DNA from: Dentipellis sp. KUC8613
Taxonomy: Eukaryota > Basidiomycota > Agaricomycetes > Russulales > Hericiaceae
Assembly: GCA_002286715.1 (NCBI GenBank)
Contig: NSJX01000026.1
Coordinates: 248,001-312,000, forward strand
Direction of reading: 5' to 3'
Length of the DNA stretch: 64,000 nucleotides
The notes beneath the pieces were generated by a model. It made no database searches, was not told where the DNA came from, and was given only the letters and a program-made list of their open reading frames with translations. Below are positions 56,345 through 64,000 of the stretch, one piece after another. Both the position numbers and the translations under genes were made by a program. Every line of letters starts with the position of its first letter. The stretch's first letter is position 1.

Positions 56345-57823
56345 ACACGATCGAGGCCGTTACTTACAGCGCTTTTGATGACATGACATCCATCTTTTGC
56401 TTGGTTACTGAGTGCTCTCTATTGGTTGGTAGCTCTCATTACACTACGGTCCTGGTCATAACGTATGTAGTTGTGTTCGCGGGCTGAGACGATGGAGTCT
56501 GGCGCACGAGTAGACGAAAGGGGTTGTCACTGGCACAAGAATACGTACAATTGACCAGAATCGGGTGACTGTCATGACACCACTGCCGACTCGATTGACC
56601 AATGACCAGGTGAAAGTCGACATGCCACGACTACAGCTAATACTCTTTGTCTACGTTCTATTCGTTGAGGCAGGAGCCGGATACAGCCCTTCGACTTTGG
56701 AGACATTGAGCGGGCCACGATAGTCGCTGGTGACACTTCTACCCTTGTTAGCCGTACTGGAAACATACCTCGCATTCTCAAATATTGAGTTGAAAATGTG
56801 ATGCATTCCGAACATTTCGAACTTTCATGTCCCGTTGTCACAGCTGAATAGATAAATACCAGTTGAATAATCCGACCATATGACGATGCTGAGACCAGTG
56901 TTACAGTCAGCGACCCAAACTGAAGCCTTCGACGACCGAATAGAACGTACGGCCACCACAATCCATCCATGCACTCATACCATGCATCTACTATCCCAAC
57001 CCCGGATAGCAAGAAGCATGCAGAACCCGAATCATGGTGCGCGCCTCGTCCGCGCGCGGGACCGCAGCCCGAGCCGAGCCCGAGCTCACGCGCCGCTCGC
57101 ATTCTCTACCACACACAACGGAAAGCACATGTACTTACAAGGCGACTCGGAGACCTACTCACCTTCTGACAAAGTGCCCGAGCTCCCCGCCGCGCCTTCT
57201 CGCTTGCTGTGGGGAGCCGACTCGGGAGGACCGTATTTAGGAGTCTGGAGTCTGAGTCTGGAGGGCAGTTCGGGGAGGGCGACGCGCCCTGCCTGGGTGC
57301 AAAAGCTCGTCGCTTCGGGAGACGCGAAGATCTTGTAATTTTGGCTGCGGACCGTGGATGTCTATTCAAGGTTCGCGGCCCAGCACCCGCCCACGCATCG
57401 AATCGATGAAGATATATGCTACCGCGATAGAGTATCAAGTAGAATACTCTACTGAGACTTACACGAGAGGTATCGTGTAGTTGGCCACCTCCCTTCCACC
57501 CCGAGTCGGATTCGCGCCATCGGGCATTCGGGCATTCGGGCATGTCGTCAGCAGCGGGTGCTAGGTCGCTCAAGAACAGAACCAGACGTCGACGAGAATG
57601 TGCGTGCACGAGCTCGAGGCTCGGCTCAAAAGAATGCTCATTTTCGGCACAGACGCAGAAATTGCAGGTTTTGGAGTATTCTCGAGGAAGACCAGACGCG
57701 AGACACGGAGCAGAAATGCGGCACCAGACAGAGATAAGTATGGTGAAGGCGGCATTGGGGCTGAGAACATTCCAGTCCGCGTCCCGAATCCGATAACGCA
57801 GCCCGAGGCCCGCGGCCTGAATG
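56345..57823. other. Intergenic, 1.5 kb
   Basis: Between F-box member 2 and the retrotransposon. ORFs on both strands lack motifs and splice support. No gene supported. Confidence 0.55.
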
Positions 57824-57852
57824 TTTTTTTTTTTTTTTTTTTTTTTTTTTTT
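57824..57852. repeat. 29-nt T homopolymer, LINE poly(A) tail
   Basis: An unbroken run of T on plus directly 3' (in minus orientation) of the LINE. It marks the insertion end. Confidence 0.75.
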
Positions 57853-58046
57853 GGAAAGGCTATGGATTTACGCGTCTACTATATCACATGCATCGTAGCT
57901 ACTGGGTAACGACGACCGTGACTTCAGTCTGCGTAAGCCTTAAACACATACTCACCGAGGTGGGAAGTGCCCGAGGAAAAATGCGTTGCCGCACACCCAG
58001 CTAGTGCTGGGTAGTGTGGGGCTCCAAGATCCTCCCGATTGTCCCG

Positions 58047-61000
58047 TCAAGCAAGGGGTCGGGGAGGTTTGATACCCACTAAAACCTCTAGATTTGTATG
58101 CCAGTCTGGTTCGGGACGCTCGAGTACGTCCTCCCATGTGTGACGCATCAGTTGTTGGTCTGCGTGGCGGTGTCGTAAGCGCGTGGTGATTATGCGGTCG
58201 GTTGTAAGGCGGTCGGTGAGTTCTCGGTGCCACCTAGTGGCTATCGCGTTTGCACTGTGGGTGCAACCCCCGATTACTCGTTCACATCGCAGTCTCCAGA
58301 TGAGGTGGGCGGCTTCCGCTATCAGTATGCGGAGGAGTCGCGAGGCGCCTTGGTGGGGCCGTAGGACGGCGTTGTTGGGCGGGTCTGAGGCAGGTGCGTG
58401 GTTTCTGGTTCTGACTTCGAGGCTGCCGCACGCGATTATTAGCCCGAGCGAGATGTCAGGCCACGACTCTGCGTCATGGGGCCAGAGGTCGGTTGCCATT
58501 TTCCAGACGAGTTGGGTGGTTGGGTGTGGGCATTCGACGAGGATGTGCTCGAGAGATTCCGTGTGGTGGTTGCAGGCGGGGCACCTCGTGCGTCCTTCGC
58601 AGGACGGGATGTTTTTCCAGTACGCGCCAACTTTGAAGGCATTGTGTGCCACACGGTATAGGAATTGTTGTGTCGGCTTTCGTATATCCCGGTGCGTGCG
58701 CTGTTTCCATATCGTCTCCGTAGTCTCCTTTGCGTTCTTGTACGTGCTGATAGCGGTTTTTGCAAGGGCGACATTTGCTTTCGTACCTTCCCGCGGGGGG
58801 ACTCTAGGTGCACGAGCCAGGCGGATTCCATGATACGCGATTGCTTGCGTGATGGTGGATAATTTTGCTCCCTGTAGGTGGAAGGGTGGGGGTATCGTGA
58901 GGTCCAGGGTGTCCGGGTGCGTCTTGCGCGCGCCTTCATTTGCCTTTTGGTCTGATTTTTCGTTGCCCATGATGCCGCTGTGTCCTTTCACCCATTCAAA
59001 ATGTGTCGGGGCCGACCTTTTGCGCAGGTGGTATACTGTGGCTTCGAAGAATTCTCGGTTTGCTACGCCGATCCATCCGCGGTCTTCCCAGTCTGGCAGA
59101 AATTCAGTGAGTCCATCTATGACATATCTAGAGTCTGTTCTGAAAGTTATTTCTACGAAGTCATCAGTTTGTTGGAGTGCAATTAGGACGGCGACAATTT
59201 CACCGATTTGGTTGGACTGTCGGGGTCCTGGTACGCGGAAAGCGCGGTTACCGGCGTCGGTGTCGCTGATCCAGATGCCACTGCCGCATCGCGCATCTTC
59301 CTTACCATTGTTTATACAGGAGCCGTCGGTGTATATCACGACATGTTCGGAGGCGCGGCCGTTTGTCGGTTTGGAGAGTCGTGTGGCGGGCGTGTCGGAG
59401 AGCTGGTTGGGATCTGTGAAGATCCGGAAGCATTCAGCCAGGTCGGTCTTGCAGGTTACCGTGGGGTCAAATGTTATTGTTCCTTTCATGCCGTTGGTAC
59501 GGGTTTCGTTGTTCTTCTCCTTTCTTGTGTGGGTGAGTGATAGGCCGTCCGTGTGGCCCGGGGTATTCGGGCTTGTCTTCGGGGTCAGTTTGTTGATGAT
59601 TTTTTGTGCGGCTAGGGCGCATTTGTGGGGGCTCTCGCATCCCAGTGCGCGGTCGGAGCGGCACGGTTGGCACGCACAGTTGCGCTGCTTCTTATGGCGG
59701 GGGTGCCGTTGTGGGTCGAGGCGTTGGCTCGTGCGTATGAGGCCTGCCGTGGTTGTTATTCCGTGGATCGCGTTCAGGCAGCTGGATAGTTGGGGCAATC
59801 GTTGTTTCTTTGCTCCGAGGTGGTGCCAGGCTGGGAGTTGGGTGCATAGGTCGTGCGTGAGGCGTAGGGCAGCGAAGTTGACATTGTAGGTGCGGGCTAT
59901 TTTCAGCATTTCCCTCACATAGCTAGGGAGAGCGTTGTGTTTGGGTCCCCGTTTCGGCGGCTCCCACGTTTGAAGGAACACATTCATGTTTTCGAGGCCG
60001 ATTATGTCGGCCGGCGCATACTCATTGATAAGGATGTCGACAATGAAGGCCCATGCGGGGCGTTTGGGCGAGAGGTCGAGGTAGTCTCTAAGCCACGTTA
60101 TGGTGATGGCTTGGTTTCGTGTGACAATGTCGAGTAGGCCGATGCCACCGGCTTCTATAGGGAGGTATAGGTTTTCGAGTGAGAGCGACGGGGATTTCGC
60201 CCCGTCCCAGATGAAGTTTCGGATGATTTTCACAAGGGCATCTTCTATTGTGCGCGGCATGCCTTGTACTTTTGCGAGGTATTGTGTCATGCCTCCAACT
60301 ATCCATTGGACAACAATTTGTTTCCCTAGGAGTGTTGGGTGGCTTAATGCCCACCGTGCGAGGGCGCTCTGGACTTTATCGAGGGTCACTTCCCATGGGG
60401 CTACGTCGTCAATGTTGTTGCCTATCCATGCACCGAGGTAGCGCGTGACTTCGCCGTCAGGTGCTATCCTGATGTCGGTGGGCAGTGGGTGCGGGTCGTC
60501 CTCATGGAGTCGTCTGGTCGTGATGACCCGGTTTCTATGCTCTTCAGAGCCAATCGGGATCACTTCCGTCTTGTTGATGTTAAACTTTGCCCCTGAGGCG
60601 GCACACCATCTATCGAGGATGTCGGTCACGTCGGCATAGCGGTCGGATTTCTTTAAGTAAAGGGCAGTGTCGTCAGCAAACAGGCTTATCAAGACCTGTC
60701 GTGTGTATCCGGGGATTTTGAAGCCATCAATCTTTGGTGAGTTACGGAACATGCAGGCTAGAGGTTCGATCGCGAGGTCGAAGAGGAGACACGATAATGG
60801 GTCTCCTTGGCGGACCCCTCTGTTTACTGTGAACGGGGTACTGAGGAATCCGTTTATCATGACAGAGGTTTTTGCGCCCGTATATAGGGACTGGATTGTG
60901 TTACGGAAGCGTTCAGGGAGTCGGAATTTTTCCAGTACTTTCCATAGGTAGTCGTGTTCAATTTTATCATATGCTTTCTCTTGGTCTAGCGCGAGGAGTG

Positions 61001-63206
61001 CGCCATCATTGTCTGTGATTTCAGCGTAGTGTATCATCGTTCGAGCTAGTTGGGTTTGGTGGTAAATGGAGCGGCCCGGTACAAAGCCAGCTTGGTCTGT
61101 ATGTATGAGGGGGTTTATTATTCGTGAAAGCTGTGTGGCTAGCGTTTTTGTAAAGATTTTGTAATCCGTGTTTAGTAGGGTAATTGGGCGATAATTCGCA
61201 ATCTCAGTACGGTCGTTCTTCTTGTAAATCGGGCACATCCATCCTAGTGTGAACTGTGTTGTCTCGTCTACTCCGTGTAGTTGGATATCGTTATACACTC
61301 GCTGGAGGGTTTTTGTGATATCGAAGGTCGGTCTATGTTCTTTTTTCGCTGTCTTGTTCAGTGTGATAATCTTCTTCCATAGTTCATAGGGGCAGCCGTC
61401 GATTCCAGCGGCTGTACCAAGCTTGGCACCTAGGAGTGAGGCTTCAACATCTTTGGCTTCCAGCAGGCTCGCTAGGCTGGTTTCCTTATCTGGGGGGAGG
61501 AGTTGATTGTCTGGTATGTGAGCTGTCACGCCGTTTATGACCGCCTGGCGGTGGGCCTCTGATTCGTTTGGGTTTCGGCCCGCCATCTGCAGGTCATCGT
61601 GGTATTGTCGTGCTAATTCTGCCATTTGTTTGGAGTGTGTTATGTAGCGGCGGGGATGGGAGTTCACGATCCGCAGACGCGGGATGATATCGCGTGGCTT
61701 CTTGTCGGCATTTACACCCGTCCAGTACTTTGTGGGGCGTTCCCCTTCAACAGTATATTGTGCTTTTGAGGTGTTGCGGGCTGTGGTGCGTAATTTTCCT
61801 TCCAGCCTCCTGATTTCGTCATTAATTATGGCTTCATTACGTCGCACGTTCTCGTCTGCGTCAAATGCTGGGTCGTCTCTCAATGATTTTGCGTCTTTCT
61901 GTAAGTCTGCGATGCGTGCTCGCGTTTTCCCAGTTTTCGTCTGTGCATATTTCTTAACACGTTTTGTAAGTTTTTTCTTAAAGGTGTCCCATTCGCGTTG
62001 TGTGTTATTCTCGTTTGTACGATTCCCTTCCAGGGCATCGAGAGATGATTCGAGTAGGGCTCCCATCTTTATGATCTCAAGCATTAGGTTCTTATCGTTG
62101 AGGAGGTAGAGGGGCATGGTCCATCGCCCCGTTCCTATGTGCGGTGCCGTGGTCGGTGAGAATTTGACGGTGACCATGTCGTGGTCGGTTGGTATTGATG
62201 TCTGGCTGTGTGTCCATTCATAGAGGTTTGGAGTATGGTTTTCCTTTGTATAGATGCGGTCAATACGTGATTGTGAGTAACTATTGGCGCTGTTGCTGCG
62301 GAAGGTGAATATTCGTTCGGTTGGGTACGTATGGCGCCAGGCGTCTTGAAGTTTCAAAGTGTGCCGCGCGTCTCTTAGTGCAGTCGTGGCGGCATCCGCA
62401 TTTGGGTGAGGCGGCGAGCGGTCAATCGGGTCTTCTACCAGGTTGAAATCGCCCATCATCATGTCAGGCAGGCGATCCTGTGGCTGCGTTTCTCTCCATC
62501 TGTCGACCAAGTTCTTCCAGAAAGCTGGGTGCTCGGATTCATCATTAGGTGCATATATGTTGATGAGGTCAAGTGTTTGGCCGTCGCGCCATTCAATACG
62601 GAGCGCTATTGCGCGGCCTGGTATGAGTTCAGTGGCCGTGTACTTATCGGTTTTGATAACATCTTTATTCAGGACGAAGGCTACTCCCGCAGATGCGCTC
62701 GGGTTGGTGGGGTGTCTGGAGTTCATTACAATCAGGCGTCGTTGGTAAATGGTAGCGAGGTCCGCTTCATGTGTTGCGTTTAGGTGCGTTTCCTGCAAGG
62801 CGAGGATGCCGATTTTCTTATGTTTCATGACGCGATGGACGTCTATCCATTTAGATGTTGGGCTGTGCCCGGAGTCTGCATGCGTACGGCCATTCATGTT
62901 GGCCGACGCAAGCTTGACGTTCGCCCGTAGGGCGTGTCCCTTTTGGTTAGGGGTGTTTGCTGCAGCATTGGGTGTATTCCCAGCTGCAGGTGCCGGTTGA
63001 GCGGCGTTGCCTCCGTGTTCCCCGGGTCCTTCATTTGGAGCCGCGTTGGCAGGGCGCGGGGCTCCTTGGGAGCCGGGGAGGCTCGAACCGATACTGTGCA
63101 GGTCACCGTTGGGTTGGTTATGAGATATATTATGATTGGTAGTCGTTATACGTGGCTGTCGTACGACTCTGGTGCAGCCACGGGTAGCTATTTTCCCGGC
63201 TACCAC
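58047..63206 (-). CDS. LINE ORF2: endonuclease, reverse transcriptase, RNase H
   Basis: A frame open from about 63302 to the stop at 58047. From residue about 100: an APE-type endonuclease (ALQETHLN, MMGDFNLVEDP, SRIDRIY, PTDHDMVTV). Near 845 is the reverse transcriptase active site FADD (SLFADDTALYL), after YRPITLLNTDYKIFTK, QAGFVPGRSI and GVRQGDPLS. RNase H begins near 1290 with IYTDGS, then GEIVAVLIAL, RTDSRYV and a later Asp in GNEKSDQKANEGA. A Cys/His group near 1545 (CPACNHH...HILVECPH) ends it. The listed start codon is GTG; the first in-frame ATG is at 62897, at the start of the endonuclease (SANMNGR), so the translation start is unclear. Confidence 0.92.
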   Translation of the reverse strand: MVAGKIATRGCTRVVRQPRITTTNHNISHNQPNGDLHSIGSSLPGSQGAPRPANAAPNEGPGEHGGNAAQPAPAAGNTPNAAANTPNQKGHALRANVKLASANMNGRTHADSGHSPTSKWIDVHRVMKHKKIGILALQETHLNATHEADLATIYQRRLIVMNSRHPTNPSASAGVAFVLNKDVIKTDKYTATELIPGRAIALRIEWRDGQTLDLINIYAPNDESEHPAFWKNLVDRWRETQPQDRLPDMMMGDFNLVEDPIDRSPPHPNADAATTALRDARHTLKLQDAWRHTYPTERIFTFRSNSANSYSQSRIDRIYTKENHTPNLYEWTHSQTSIPTDHDMVTVKFSPTTAPHIGTGRWTMPLYLLNDKNLMLEIIKMGALLESSLDALEGNRTNENNTQREWDTFKKKLTKRVKKYAQTKTGKTRARIADLQKDAKSLRDDPAFDADENVRRNEAIINDEIRRLEGKLRTTARNTSKAQYTVEGERPTKYWTGVNADKKPRDIIPRLRIVNSHPRRYITHSKQMAELARQYHDDLQMAGRNPNESEAHRQAVINGVTAHIPDNQLLPPDKETSLASLLEAKDVEASLLGAKLGTAAGIDGCPYELWKKIITLNKTAKKEHRPTFDITKTLQRVYNDIQLHGVDETTQFTLGWMCPIYKKNDRTEIANYRPITLLNTDYKIFTKTLATQLSRIINPLIHTDQAGFVPGRSIYHQTQLARTMIHYAEITDNDGALLALDQEKAYDKIEHDYLWKVLEKFRLPERFRNTIQSLYTGAKTSVMINGFLSTPFTVNRGVRQGDPLSCLLFDLAIEPLACMFRNSPKIDGFKIPGYTRQVLISLFADDTALYLKKSDRYADVTDILDRWCAASGAKFNINKTEVIPIGSEEHRNRVITTRRLHEDDPHPLPTDIRIAPDGEVTRYLGAWIGNNIDDVAPWEVTLDKVQSALARWALSHPTLLGKQIVVQWIVGGMTQYLAKVQGMPRTIEDALVKIIRNFIWDGAKSPSLSLENLYLPIEAGGIGLLDIVTRNQAITITWLRDYLDLSPKRPAWAFIVDILINEYAPADIIGLENMNVFLQTWEPPKRGPKHNALPSYVREMLKIARTYNVNFAALRLTHDLCTQLPAWHHLGAKKQRLPQLSSCLNAIHGITTTAGLIRTSQRLDPQRHPRHKKQRNCACQPCRSDRALGCESPHKCALAAQKIINKLTPKTSPNTPGHTDGLSLTHTRKEKNNETRTNGMKGTITFDPTVTCKTDLAECFRIFTDPNQLSDTPATRLSKPTNGRASEHVVIYTDGSCINNGKEDARCGSGIWISDTDAGNRAFRVPGPRQSNQIGEIVAVLIALQQTDDFVEITFRTDSRYVIDGLTEFLPDWEDRGWIGVANREFFEATVYHLRKRSAPTHFEWVKGHSGIMGNEKSDQKANEGARKTHPDTLDLTIPPPFHLQGAKLSTITQAIAYHGIRLARAPRVPPREGTKANVALAKTAISTYKNAKETTETIWKQRTHRDIRKPTQQFLYRVAHNAFKVGAYWKNIPSCEGRTRCPACNHHTESLEHILVECPHPTTQLVWKMATDLWPHDAESWPDISLGLIIACGSLEVRTRNHAPASDPPNNAVLRPHQGASRLLRILIAEAAHLIWRLRCERVIGGCTHSANAIATRWHRELTDRLTTDRIITTRLRHRHADQQLMRHTWEDVLERPEPDWHTNLEVLVGIKPPRPLA

Positions 63207-63632
63207 GGGTGGACGTATGCGGGAGCATTCCCCAGATCCTTCATGCGGCCTCGGTTCTGGGGTTTGCTGGAGCTTCAGCCTCTCGGCACGGCTGGTCCCG
63301 ACCTAAATAGGTCTCCGTGGCTCTTTGCCAGGCAAGTGAAGTCCCGGGGCTTTCCTGAACTCTTGCGAGCAGTATATTTGGGCCCCAGGTTAGTTGGTCA
63401 CCGGACACGCTTCGCTATCGTATTCGGGGCAGAGTATGCAGGAGCCGCCATGCATTTGCTCTGTTTTGTAGTTGCAAGCATAGAGCTGCAGTGTTGGGGT
63501 GGGTGCGCGTAGCGCACAGTTCGTGGGGAGCAGACTCGCTTTTTATTACGCATACAGCATTCTTTTCGGGGGGTGACCCTAATTACACTACATCGTGTAT
63601 CGTAGGTATTTTGTGCTAGAGTAGTTCATTGT

Positions 63633-64000
63633 CTACAATTCATCATCTGGTCCGTAAGAGGAGTCACCGTACGGGGATCGATTCATGGCGGCGGCGTAGC
63701 CGCCGTTTTGTCGCTGGGTGTCGTAGTGGCTCCCGCCTCGTCCTTGGTTCCCGTAGTCCTGGAATCTCTGCGAGCGGGATGGCTCACGTGGGCGTGAGTC
63801 AATGCGCCGTTGACCCTTGTACTGATTCTGCTGCTGCCATCGATTCTGGTTGGTCTGCGACTCGTGTTGGTGGAGGGGACCTTCCCAGCCCTGAAGATTT
63901 GGGAAAGGGCATTTGCCCCGAGGGTGGTCGATGCCGTGGCATAGGGAGCAAGAGACAAGATTGATAGAGATCCCGACTCCGTTGAGGCGTGTTCTGTAGG
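63633..64000 (-). CDS. LINE ORF1 (C-terminal part, partial)
   Basis: The minus-strand frame is open from the window edge to TAG at 63635-63633. It has a CX2CX4HX4C zinc knuckle (CSLCHGIDHPRGKC), followed by a Gln/Arg/Gly-rich tail that ends SSYGPDDEL. This is the nucleic-acid-binding Gag-like end of LINE ORF1. Its N-terminus lies beyond the window. Confidence 0.8.
   Translation of the reverse strand, partial: YRTRLNGVGISINLVSCSLCHGIDHPRGKCPFPNLQGWEGPLHQHESQTNQNRWQQQNQYKGQRRIDSRPREPSRSQRFQDYGNQGRGGSHYDTQRQNGGYAAAMNRSPYGDSSYGPDDEL

Larger units (their letters stand above)
57824..64000 (-). mobile_element. Tad1-like non-LTR retrotransposon (LINE), 5' end outside window
   Basis: The minus-strand element ends in a 29-nt T run (57824-57852), read as its poly(A) tail, then a 3' UTR of about 195 nt, ORF2 (stop at 58047), a 331-nt spacer, and the end of ORF1 (stop at 63633-63635) running off the right edge. 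ORF2 order is endonuclease, reverse transcriptase, RNase H. The RNase H places it in the Tad1/I-type group. Long intact frames and a pure tail point to recent insertion. Target-site duplications cannot be checked, since the 5' end lies outside the window. Confidence 0.87.

Noticed and set aside
57542..57909. Plus ORFs running across the T homopolymer
   Set aside because: They translate the LINE poly(A) tail as poly-Phe and are artefacts.

Overview
The window is nuclear DNA of a filamentous basidiomycete, most likely an Agaricomycete of the polypore kind. The grounds are intron-dense genes with 50-60 nt GT-AG introns, several micro-exons, a CYP63-type P450, lineage-expanded F-box and methyltransferase genes, and a Tad1-like LINE. 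No operons, CRISPR arrays, tRNA or rRNA genes were seen. Gene models were built by hand from splice sites and reading-frame continuity, so exon edges are predictions.

Left part (0.3-22 kb): a Cdc1/Ted1-type metallophosphoesterase (minus), a secreted pepsin-like aspartic protease with an acidic insert (minus), a secreted Pro/Ser/Lys-rich protein (plus), a small basidiomycete-type protein with a WPGY motif (plus), a large disordered nuclear protein with tandem exon repeats (minus) that is divergent from a complex I B2-like subunit (plus), ferrochelatase HEM15 (minus) with an 8-nt micro-exon, and a cytoplasmic-looking unknown (plus).

Middle part (22-36.3 kb): an array of six related SAM-dependent methyltransferase genes, five head-to-tail on plus and one inverted. 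All six have the same five-exon layout. A 12-exon SNG1-type (DUF3533) membrane protein sits between copies five and six. Copies 1-3 also share downstream DNA and a TATA/CAGGTAC promoter block, so segmental duplication built the array. Copies 4 and 5 have altered SAM-binding motif I.

Right part (38-64 kb): a four-TM RING-H2 ligase with an unusually long RING insert, a 15-exon CYP63-like P450 with 13- and 15-nt micro-exons, a BSD-domain protein, a second Cdc1/Ted1 paralogue, two intact F-box genes with an F-box relic between them, an Scs3/FIT2 lipid phosphatase, an 85-residue small protein, and a nearly complete Tad1-like non-LTR retrotransposon running off the right edge.

The most notable results are the paired Cdc1/Ted1 genes, one keeping every metal ligand I can see and the other having lost two conserved histidines (a likely pseudoenzyme), the methyltransferase array with altered copies, and the nuclear protein whose RKS repeats are each carried on a phase 1-1 exon.
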